Assembly (NCBI GenBank): GCA_947628265.1
Contig: CANQZF010000018.1
Coordinates: forward strand, 1 to 15,036
DNA: 15,036 nt
Direction of reading: 5' to 3'
DNA from: an uncultured Oscillospiraceae bacterium
GTDB lineage: Bacteria > Bacillota > Clostridia > Oscillospirales > Oscillospiraceae
The translations under genes were made by a program, and so were the position numbers. The notes beneath the pieces are model-generated. The model did not search any database. It was not told where the DNA came from and saw nothing but the letters and a program-made list of their open reading frames with translations. This document shows, piece by piece, positions 6,143-12,744 of this stretch. Position 1 is the first letter of the stretch; the number at the start of each line of letters is the position of its first letter.

Positions 6143-7666
6143 ATGGAATACGAAAAAATCCCCGCCGAGCAGTTCCGCTTCGTGCAGAAGGACGAGTCGC
6201 TCCACGACAAGGCCCTCCAGACCAAAGCCAGAGGCTTTTTTGCCGACGCCATGATCCGCTTCGGGAAGAACAAGTCCTCCGTCATTGCCACAGTCATCCT
6301 CCTTTTGCTTATCCTTTATTCCATTTTCGCGCCGATCATCTCCGTTTACGATATTCAGGAAAAGGATAAGCTCTACGTCAACTATCCCCCGTTCGTCGCG
6401 TCTGTCGCCAAAAAGAACCTGGGGATTTTGGACGGCTCCAGAATATTCCGCAGCCAGAACGATGTTTCCATGAATTCCTGGCGCGGCATCGCCGAGGAAA
6501 CGGGCATGGACCCCGTTCTCGGCGTCGTTGGCACCCACGAAACCCAGGTCAAGTACCGCGGCCAGATGGTCACCCGATTGGTCTATGACCTGGAAATCAA
6601 CGCGTACTACGCCATAGGCATCGTCTACCAGGTCCTCCCCTTCGCTGAATATGAGAAGATACAGGCGTGGCAGAACGAAACCGGCATCCAGGTCATCTAT
6701 CCCTACGTGGAGCGGAAGGATATTTCCGACATCTCCGACAACGCAAACCTCTGGTATAAGGTGGACTCCAAGGGCGCGGCCCAGCTGGACGCTGACGGGA
6801 ACTTCATCCCCGTCTACAGCACCCGGGAGGAGATAGCCGCCCCCTACAACTCCATCCGTATCCCCAGCGACCCCGGCAATTACATATACTCCTTCATCCG
6901 CTCCGGCGCTGCCGAGTGCCGCATCAATTACTACAACTATTTCCGCTATTTACATGACGGCGGCGAGCCCAGCTACATCATGGGCACCAACGCCCTGGGG
7001 CAGGACATCTTCTGCGGTATCGGCGTGGGCGCCCGGTTCTCCATCCTCTTCGCCATCCTGGTGTCCGCCATCAACCTGACTATCGGCGCCTTCTACGGCG
7101 CTGTCGAGGGCTACTACGGCGGTTGGGTGGATATGACTCTGGAGCGTATCTCCGACATCCTCTCCGGCGTCCCGTTTATCGTTGTAACGACCCTCTTCCA
7201 GCTGCATCTGGCCCAGAAGGTGGGCGTCGTGGGATCGTTCCTGTTCGCCTTCGTCCTAACGGGGTGGATCGGCATGGCGGCCCTGACAAGGCGGCAGTTC
7301 TACCGCTTCAAGGGGCAGGAGTTCATTCTGGCCGCCCGGACCCTGGGCGCCTCCGATAAGAGGCTCATGTTCAAGCACATCTTCCCCAACGGCATCGGCT
7401 CCATCATCACCAGCTGCGCCCTGGTCATCCCCGGGGTCATCAGCTCCGAGACCAGCATGACCTACCTTGGCATCGTTGACCTCACCACTTATGCCGGTAC
7501 CACCATCGGCACCCTGCTCTCCCAGGGCAATGCGGTTGTCACCACCGCCCCCCACGCCATGTTGTACCCCAGTATCTTCCTGGGACTACTGATGATCTGC
7601 TTCAACCTCTTCGGCAACGGCCTGAGAGACGCCTTTAACCCGACGACAAGGGGGATCGACGACTGA
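6143..7666 (+). CDS. oppC: Peptide-type ABC importer permease, OppC/DppC family, with a large extracytoplasmic insertion
   Basis: A 507-residue permease; ordinary OppC proteins are about 300. The cytoplasmic N-terminus (about 1-45) leads to the first transmembrane helix (about 46-66). The conserved GTNALGQDIF motif, normally some 40 residues after that helix, does not come until residues 281-290. The additional ~170 residues (roughly 72-276) therefore lie outside the membrane; they are rich in Tyr, Asp and Asn and have no obvious membrane segment. The remaining five helices and the EAA-type loop starting at E393 (EFILAARTLGAS...FPNGIGSI) are normal, as is the C-terminal GLRDAFNP. GAGAGGAGG at 6127-6135 is a strong ribosome site 7 bases before ATG 6143. 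The gene overlaps oppD by one base (TGATG). The inserted domain matches nothing I recognise. Confidence 0.9.
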   Translation: MEYEKIPAEQFRFVQKDESLHDKALQTKARGFFADAMIRFGKNKSSVIATVILLLLILYSIFAPIISVYDIQEKDKLYVNYPPFVASVAKKNLGILDGSRIFRSQNDVSMNSWRGIAEETGMDPVLGVVGTHETQVKYRGQMVTRLVYDLEINAYYAIGIVYQVLPFAEYEKIQAWQNETGIQVIYPYVERKDISDISDNANLWYKVDSKGAAQLDADGNFIPVYSTREEIAAPYNSIRIPSDPGNYIYSFIRSGAAECRINYYNYFRYLHDGGEPSYIMGTNALGQDIFCGIGVGARFSILFAILVSAINLTIGAFYGAVEGYYGGWVDMTLERISDILSGVPFIVVTTLFQLHLAQKVGVVGSFLFAFVLTGWIGMAALTRRQFYRFKGQEFILAARTLGASDKRLMFKHIFPNGIGSIITSCALVIPGVISSETSMTYLGIVDLTTYAGTTIGTLLSQGNAVVTTAPHAMLYPSIFLGLLMICFNLFGNGLRDAFNPTTRGIDD

Positions 7667-9816
7667 TGGAAAAGAAATTAGAAGTTAGAGACCTTCGAAT
7701 CTCCTTCCGCACCTCCAACGGCAAGGTCCAGGCCGTCCGGGGCATCAACTTTGACCTTGCCAAGGGCGAGACCCTGGCCATCGTGGGCGAGTCCGGCTCC
7801 GGAAAGTCCGTCACCAGCCGCGCCATCCTGGGCATTTTGGCCGGCAACGCCATCGTGGAGTCCGGCGAGATCATCTATGACGGCCAGGACCTTTTGAAGA
7901 TCTCCGAGGACGATTTCCACAAGATCCGGGGCGACAAGATCTCCATGATCTTCCAAGATCCCATGTCCAGCCTCAACCCCATCGTCCGCATCGGCCGTCA
8001 GCTCACCGAGGCCATGCTCTTAAAGGGCAAGATCCGCCAGCGGGAGAGCCGCAGGAACTTCAATACGTACCTCAAGAACCTCTCGGACACCATGGTGAAG
8101 TCCGCCAAGACCCCGGACGAGGCCTCCCGTGGTCCCGAGAACTGCAAGAAGTTCGACAAGTTCGAGTTTAAGCACATCGAGCTGGAGTCCGCCTACAACA
8201 CCGCCCACGAGAACGCCCAGGAGGCCGCCGAGGACATCGACAAGCTGGCCTTTGAGCTGGAGAAGAACTCCGTGGGCAAGGACGCCGCCGACCGCCTTGG
8301 CGACATCATCCGCCAGTCTCGGGAGTCCATCAACGCCTATGTGGTGCCCGAGGCGAAGAAGGACGAAGTTTGGTCCCTCACAAGCAAGGTCAAGTCCGAT
8401 TTCCGCCGCAAGGACTATAAGGCGGTGGTGGAGGACCTCCACGCCATCCGCGCCATTTTGGGGGACGCCATCGGCAAGCCCGTGCCCAATTTCTTCCGCA
8501 TGGGCTACTATCTGACCTTCTCCGGCCAGCCCCTCCCCGATATGGAGCTGGACGAGCTCAACGCGTACCTCCGGAAGTATCTGGACGACAACTTCATGCT
8601 TGCCTTCATCAGCGACGCGGACCGGGCGCTGGAGTACTCCGCCGCCGAGAGCCGCAAGGCCATGGAGGAGGCCACCCGGGAGCTGAAGGCCGCGCTGCCT
8701 GTGTTCGCCCGGGAGAACCTGGACAAGTCCGAGTGCAACGCCACCATGAAAAAGCTCAACGAGGCCGTGGCTAAGACCGTGGATAAGCTGGCCATCACCA
8801 AGGACAGCCTGACGCTGACCTTCCCGTCCAGCATGAGAAGCGAGATCGACAACTACTTCCACGGCGTCAAGGCCAACGTGAAGGTCATGCGCAAGTATAA
8901 TTCCGAGAAGCGCAAGTACGACGCCAAGGTGGCGAAGGGCAAGAAGCCCGGCTATGAGCTGGCCGACCCCGCCGTCACGGACCTTGAGCTCATTAAGGGC
9001 AACATCGCCCACCTCATCAACCGCCTTTGCGATCACTACGACCAGGTTTTGAAGGACGCCCCCAACCGGGATTACCGGCAGGAGACCGTGGGCGTCATCG
9101 ACTACCTCAAAGAGAACGCCTCCGGCGTGGTGGCCAAGGTCACCCGCCAGATCGCCAAGCACCGGGCCATCAAGCTCATGGAGGAAGTGGGTATCGCCGA
9201 GCCCCACAAGCGCTACACCCAGTACCCCTTCGAGTTCTCCGGCGGTATGCGCCAGCGCATCGTTATCGCCATCGCCCTGGCCGCCAACCCCGACATCCTC
9301 ATCTGCGACGAGCCCACCACCGCTCTGGACGTGACCATTCAGTCCCAGATCCTGGAGCTCATCAACGAGCTGAAGGAGGAACGTAAGCTCTCCGTCATCT
9401 TCATCACCCACGACCTGGGCGTCGTGGCCAATATGGCGGACCGCGTGGCCGTCATGTACGCCGGAAAGATCGTGGAGTACGGCACCAGCGAGGACATCTT
9501 CTACCACTCCGCGCATCCGTACACCTGGGCGCTTTTGAGCTCCATGCCGGACCTCGACACCAACGAGAAGCTCAACGCCATCCCCGGCACACCGCCCAAC
9601 ATGATCTATCCCCCCAAGGGCGACGCCTTCGCGCCCCGGAACCAGTACGCCATGGCTATCGATTTCGAGCGCCAGCCGCCCATGTTCAAGATTTCCGACA
9701 CCCACTACGCCGCCACGTGGCTCCTGCACCCTGACGCGCCCAAGGTGGATCCGCCCAAGGCCGTTACGGACAGGATCGCGAGAATGAACGCAAGGAGGGA
9801 GACCAAGCATGAGTGA
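7666..9816 (+). CDS. oppD: Peptide-type ABC importer ATPase, OppD/DppD family, with a ~370-residue internal insertion
   Basis: A 716-residue ATPase, about twice the usual 330-350. All nucleotide-binding motifs are present: Walker A GESGSGKS (41-48), Q-loop FQDP with Gln97, signature SGGMRQ (525-530), Walker B ILICDE (545-549, catalytic Glu549), D-loop at 555 and H-loop His582. The insertion (about 122-494) sits between the Q-loop and the signature, in the helical subdomain. It is Lys/Glu/Ala-rich and looks largely helical. After it the normal EEVGI...YPFEFSGG sequence resumes in frame, so this is an in-frame insertion and not a fusion at an end. The C-terminal oligopeptide-transporter domain (HPYTWALLSSMP onward) is present, but the four positions that normally hold iron-sulfur Cys are Asp653, Asn659, Asp666 and Thr684. 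Its start shares one base with the oppC stop; its end overlaps oppF by 8 bases. Confidence 0.9.
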   Translation: MEKKLEVRDLRISFRTSNGKVQAVRGINFDLAKGETLAIVGESGSGKSVTSRAILGILAGNAIVESGEIIYDGQDLLKISEDDFHKIRGDKISMIFQDPMSSLNPIVRIGRQLTEAMLLKGKIRQRESRRNFNTYLKNLSDTMVKSAKTPDEASRGPENCKKFDKFEFKHIELESAYNTAHENAQEAAEDIDKLAFELEKNSVGKDAADRLGDIIRQSRESINAYVVPEAKKDEVWSLTSKVKSDFRRKDYKAVVEDLHAIRAILGDAIGKPVPNFFRMGYYLTFSGQPLPDMELDELNAYLRKYLDDNFMLAFISDADRALEYSAAESRKAMEEATRELKAALPVFARENLDKSECNATMKKLNEAVAKTVDKLAITKDSLTLTFPSSMRSEIDNYFHGVKANVKVMRKYNSEKRKYDAKVAKGKKPGYELADPAVTDLELIKGNIAHLINRLCDHYDQVLKDAPNRDYRQETVGVIDYLKENASGVVAKVTRQIAKHRAIKLMEEVGIAEPHKRYTQYPFEFSGGMRQRIVIAIALAANPDILICDEPTTALDVTIQSQILELINELKEERKLSVIFITHDLGVVANMADRVAVMYAGKIVEYGTSEDIFYHSAHPYTWALLSSMPDLDTNEKLNAIPGTPPNMIYPPKGDAFAPRNQYAMAIDFERQPPMFKISDTHYAATWLLHPDAPKVDPPKAVTDRIARMNARRETKHE

Positions 9817-10963
9817 ACAGGAGACCCTGCTCCGCGTTGAGCACCTTTGCCAGTATTTCAAGGCCGGGAACTTTGTGACTAAGGCCGTTGACGACGTGAG
9901 CTTCGACATCAAGAAGGGCGAGGTCTTCGGCCTCGTGGGCGAGTCCGGTTGCGGAAAGACCACCACCGGGCGCTCCATCATCAAGCTCTATAACATCACC
10001 TCCGGCAACGTCTACTTCAAGGGCGTCAGGATCTGCGCCGGCACCCAGAAGCTCAAGGAGGAGCTGAAGGCCTGCAAGGACCCCGCCCGGGCCGCCCAGC
10101 TCAAGGAGGAAATCAAGGCCGCCAAAAACGACCAGAAAAACTGCGATAAAATGTACTCCGAGCAGCTCCAGAAGGAGACTCGGGAGAAGTACGAGGCGCT
10201 TCTGGCCAAGGCCTCCGGCGAGGAGAAGTCCAAGCTCCAGGCCGAGTATAAGGACGCCATGCGCAAGGCCAAAAATACCCGACTTGTCACCCAGATCCAG
10301 ATGATCTTCCAGGACCCCATCGCCTCTCTGGACCCCCGTATGACCGTCCGTGAGACTATTTCCGAGGGCCTGGTCATCCAGGGCGAGCGGGACAAGAAGG
10401 TCATTGACGAGAAGGTCTACGAGATGCTGGAGCTGGTGGGCCTGGTGCGGGAGCACGCTTCCCGGTACCCCCACGAGTTCTCCGGCGGCCAGCGCCAGCG
10501 TATCGGCGTGGCCCGGTCCATCATCATGAACCCGGAGCTCATCATCGCCGACGAGCCGGTATCGGCCCTGGACGTGTCGGTGCAGGCCCAGGTCATCAAC
10601 CTCCTCAATGAGCTTCGTGAGAAGTTCGGCCTCACCATCCTCTTCATCGCCCACGACCTCTCCGTAGTCAAGTACTTCTCTGACCGCATCGGCGTCATGT
10701 ACTTCGGCAAGATGGTGGAGCTTGCGGACTCCGACGAGCTCTTCGCCCACCCCCTGCACCCCTACACCCGGTCCCTGCTGTCCGCCATCCCGCTGCCCGA
10801 TCCCATCTACGAGAAGGCCAGAAAGCGCATCACCTATAACCCCCTGGCCGAGCACGATTACAGCGTGGATAAGCCCAGCTTCCGGGAGGTCCGCCCCGGC
10901 CACTTCGTACAGTGCAACGAGGCGGAGTACCAGCGCATCATGGCCCAGCTTGCCGGAAAATGA
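9809..10963 (+). CDS. oppF: Peptide-type ABC importer ATPase, OppF/DppF family, with a charged insertion
   Basis: A 384-residue ATPase that pairs with OppD. Its motifs are Walker A GESGCGKTT (44-52), Q-loop IFQDP with Gln168, signature SGGQRQ (225-230), Walker B LIIADE (244-249, catalytic Glu249) and H-loop His282. Between Walker A and the Q-loop, residues about 76-158 replace the usual ~20-residue connection. This stretch is extremely rich in Lys, Glu, Ala and Gln (for example KLKEELKA and AQLKEEIKAAK) and probably forms a helical hairpin or coiled coil. The C-terminus, HPLHPYTRSLLSAIP and then PGHFVQC, is the standard OppF ending. The ATG overlaps the oppD stop by 8 bases, and AAGGAGG at 9792-9798 lies 10 bases upstream. 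It is a cytoplasmic, membrane-associated subunit. The family call is firm; the symbol follows operon position. Confidence 0.92.
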   Translation: MSEQETLLRVEHLCQYFKAGNFVTKAVDDVSFDIKKGEVFGLVGESGCGKTTTGRSIIKLYNITSGNVYFKGVRICAGTQKLKEELKACKDPARAAQLKEEIKAAKNDQKNCDKMYSEQLQKETREKYEALLAKASGEEKSKLQAEYKDAMRKAKNTRLVTQIQMIFQDPIASLDPRMTVRETISEGLVIQGERDKKVIDEKVYEMLELVGLVREHASRYPHEFSGGQRQRIGVARSIIMNPELIIADEPVSALDVSVQAQVINLLNELREKFGLTILFIAHDLSVVKYFSDRIGVMYFGKMVELADSDELFAHPLHPYTRSLLSAIPLPDPIYEKARKRITYNPLAEHDYSVDKPSFREVRPGHFVQCNEAEYQRIMAQLAGK

Positions 10964-11346
10964 AAGAGAAGAAAAAAGATTTTCTCATCTACCTTGCGGT
11001 AGGCTTCGTCATCGCCGCCGCTGTCTTCGCGCTGAATTTGAGCAGGGACTACGAGGTCGTAAGGTGCCTGTGCGACGGTTTCTTTGTGGCGTCGGTGATG
11101 CTCCTGGGCCTTGGCGGGATCAAGACCGCCCGCAACCAGGGCGTCTTTGATGTCATGGGCTACGGCGCCAAATCCACGCTGGAGACCTTCCTGCCCTTCC
11201 TCAAAAAGACGGACGAGAAGGAGGACATCTACCAGTACAAGGAGCGCAAAGCCGCCGAGCGCCGAGGCTCCGCCGCCATGCTCCTGGCGGGAGGCGTCTA
11301 CCTCGCCCTGTCCGTCATAGCACTGATTTTCTACGAAACCCTATAA
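10960..11346 (+). CDS. Small DUF3899-like membrane protein, last gene of the importer operon
   Basis: A 128-residue protein starting at an ATG that overlaps the oppF stop (ATGA). No good ribosome site is seen, so translation is probably coupled to oppF. It has a hydrophobic helix near 8-28, a second near 37-54 (FFVASVMLLGLGGIKTA) and a third near 106-124, separated by a charged cytoplasmic stretch (about 80-100). The order of a first helix, a DGFFVASVMLLGLGG helix and the GVFDVMGYG segment resembles the DUF3899 family of small Firmicutes membrane proteins, whose function is unknown. Its place in the operon suggests an accessory role with the importer, which is inference. The bidirectional terminator lies 15 bases after its stop. 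Confidence 0.72.
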   Translation: MKEKKKDFLIYLAVGFVIAAAVFALNLSRDYEVVRCLCDGFFVASVMLLGLGGIKTARNQGVFDVMGYGAKSTLETFLPFLKKTDEKEDIYQYKERKAAERRGSAAMLLAGGVYLALSVIALIFYETL

Positions 11347-11360
11347 AACTTCCCATAAAG

Positions 11361-11392
11361 AAGTCCCCCTCCGGTTCGGAGGGGGACTTTTT
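11361..11392 (+). terminator. Bidirectional rho-independent terminator
   Basis: A perfect 13-pair stem (AAGTCCCCCTCCG at 11361-11373 against CGGAGGGGGACTT at 11377-11389) with a GTT loop and a run of five T at 11388-11392 on the plus strand. On the minus strand the same stem is followed by CTTTAT, and it begins directly after the stop codon of the converging phosphatase gene. It can end both transcripts. Confidence 0.95.
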
Positions 11393-12120
11393 CAGTCGTG
11401 CCTAGTATCGTCGGTGAAGCACTCGCAAAACCGGGCGGAGAAGGCGGGGGGCTCGGCGTGGAGCTTTAAGTGGGAGACGTCGCCGTACTCGGTGATCCGG
11501 AATTGGGCGATGCCCTGGCGGCGCTCCTCGGTCATCACGGTGGTGACGGAGGCGGGGGCGGCGCACAGGCCGTGCCAGAGCACCATGGGCGACACGTCCA
11601 AAAGGCGGCTCAGGAGCACGCACCCCACGCCGAAATGGCAGAAGAGCGCCACCGTCCCGTGATTGGGCCGCTCCGCCCGGTAAAAGCCCTGATCCCGGAC
11701 ATAGCCGTGGCGGGCCAGGAGCGCGTCGAAGCTCCCCGTCACCCAGTCGTACTCCCGCTTCATGTCCGCCTCCGCCATGGCGGGGTTTTCAAACCAAGCG
11801 TCCACCCGCCCGAGGCGGGGGTCCGCCGCCCGGTCCCGGGGCAGCCAGTCCCAGCTGATGTGGCGCTGGGTCTTGTCGTCGGGCCGCCAGATCTGCCCCT
11901 GGAACTCCCGGAGCCAGTCGCAGACCTCCGCCTCCCGGCCTATCCTGCGCAGGGTCTCCGCCGCCGTGTCCCGGGCACGGCCCAGGGGAGAGACGTAGAT
12001 GTGGTCCAGCGTCTCCTTTTCCAGCCTGTCGGCCAAAAGATGGGCCTCCCGCCAGCCTTTTTGGGTGAGGGAGTCCTTTTCGTAGTCCGGGTCGCCGTGG
12101 CGAATAAGCAAAAGCCTCAT
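11392..12120 (-). CDS. Histidine phosphatase superfamily (phosphoglycerate mutase-like) protein
   Basis: A 242-residue cytoplasmic protein. The N-terminus MRLLLIRHGDPDY carries the RHG motif with the phospho-accepting His8 flanked by Arg7. LTQKGWREAHLLADRL and VSPLGRARDTAAETL (43-57) follow as in this family. The second catalytic His is in ALFCHFG (His162), and LREF (70-73) supplies a plausible acid residue, Glu72. Members remove phosphate from small molecules or proteins; the substrate cannot be told here. I start at ATG 12120, preceded by GGGGG at 12130-12126 with a 5-base gap. The frame opens upstream at TTG 12147, but that would add nine residues before the conserved strand. The gene is divergent from the MarR unit, with its own promoter. 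Confidence 0.87.
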   Translation of the reverse strand: MRLLLIRHGDPDYEKDSLTQKGWREAHLLADRLEKETLDHIYVSPLGRARDTAAETLRRIGREAEVCDWLREFQGQIWRPDDKTQRHISWDWLPRDRAADPRLGRVDAWFENPAMAEADMKREYDWVTGSFDALLARHGYVRDQGFYRAERPNHGTVALFCHFGVGCVLLSRLLDVSPMVLWHGLCAAPASVTTVMTEERRQGIAQFRITEYGDVSHLKLHAEPPAFSARFCECFTDDTRHD

Positions 12121-12152
12121 ATGTACCCCCAGAAATTTTATTCGCAAGAGCT

Positions 12153-12181
12153 ATGATACACCAATTTGCACATCATTTCAA
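12153..12181 (-). promoter_or_regulatory. Promoter of the histidine phosphatase gene
   Basis: Read on the minus strand, TTGAAA (12181-12176), a 17-base spacer and TATCAT (12158-12153). Both hexamers match consensus at 5 of 6 positions with ideal spacing. Transcription should start near 12146, giving a leader of about 26 bases. Confidence 0.75.
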
Positions 12182-12229
12182 CGCCAAATTCCCCGTTTTT
12201 CGCCGGATGTCTGAAAATCGTTAGGACCC

Positions 12230-12258
12230 TTGACAACTGCCTGGACAAGGGCTATAAT
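12230..12258 (+). promoter_or_regulatory. Perfect-consensus sigma-A promoter of the marR-exporter operon
   Basis: TTGACA (12230-12235), exactly 17 bases, then TATAAT (12253-12258): both hexamers are perfect. Transcription should start near 12265. Such a strong promoter usually needs a repressor, which fits the MarR gene directly downstream. A short inverted repeat, CCTTG (12228-12232) / CAAGG (12246-12250), also spans the -35 and spacer. Confidence 0.9.
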
Positions 12259-12271
12259 TTCATTGATTATA
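12253..12271. promoter_or_regulatory. Candidate MarR operator overlapping the -10 element
   Basis: TATAATTTCATTGATTATA is an interrupted palindrome with 6-base arms (TATAAT / ATTATA) and a 7-base centre, covering the -10 and the expected start of transcription. MarR dimers typically bind 16-20 base palindromes placed like this to repress their own operon. The assignment is inference. Confidence 0.5.
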
Positions 12272-12300
12272 AGGAACCTAACGAATTGGAGGGAACTGGA

Positions 12301-12744
12301 ATGGACGAGGAGGAGGCCAGAGAGCGCTCCCAGGATGATGGGTCGCTCCACGCCCTATTTTTGCGGTGCTCCAACATCATCTCCCGGCGCATTGGCCGCA
12401 GCGCCAGCCGGAAACGGATCATTGCCCTTTTGTATGAGCGCGGGGAGCTCACCCAGCGCCAGCTCCAGGAGCTTCTGGGCATCCAGGCCGGGAGCCTCAG
12501 CGAGCTTGTGGCCAGGATGGAGAAATTCGGCGTCATCACCCGCGCCCCGGACGAGAAGGACCGGCGGCGCATTGTCATACGCCTTACCAAGCTCGGTATG
12601 GAGCGGGCCCGGGAGCCCCGGGAGATTGGGGACGACAGGCTCTTCGCGGCGCTGACGGGGGAGGAGCAGGACCGGCTCCGGGCCATGCTCCAAAAAATCG
12701 TGGACGACTACGACAGATGGAGAAGGGAGGTGGACGGCAAGTGA
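12301..12744 (+). CDS. MarR-family transcriptional regulator
   Basis: A 147-residue winged-helix regulator of normal MarR length. The helix-turn-helix spans about 48-77 (GELTQRQLQELLGIQAGSLS then ELVARMEKFG). It is followed by the wing, with the highly typical DEKDRRR (84-90) and the IVIRLTKLG strand. The flanking N- and C-terminal helices (about 14-45 and 116-145) form the dimer interface in this family. ATG 12301 has GGAGGG at 12288-12293, 7 bases upstream; the frame is open further upstream, but that sequence contains the promoter. The gene overlaps the next one by 4 bases, so it is co-transcribed with an ABC exporter. MarR proteins in this setting usually repress the exporter until a ligand binds; the ligand is unknown. 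Confidence 0.92.
   Translation: MDEEEARERSQDDGSLHALFLRCSNIISRRIGRSASRKRIIALLYERGELTQRQLQELLGIQAGSLSELVARMEKFGVITRAPDEKDRRRIVIRLTKLGMERAREPREIGDDRLFAALTGEEQDRLRAMLQKIVDDYDRWRREVDGK

Noticed and set aside
8029..9147. Idea that oppD is two genes joined by a sequencing or frameshift error
   Set aside because: The frame is open throughout with the same codon bias, and only one set of Walker A, signature, Walker B and H-loop motifs exists, split by the insert.
8020..9984. 654-codon minus-strand open frame opposite oppD
   Set aside because: Low-complexity Gly/Val/Leu composition with no motif; the plus strand carries a complete ATPase.
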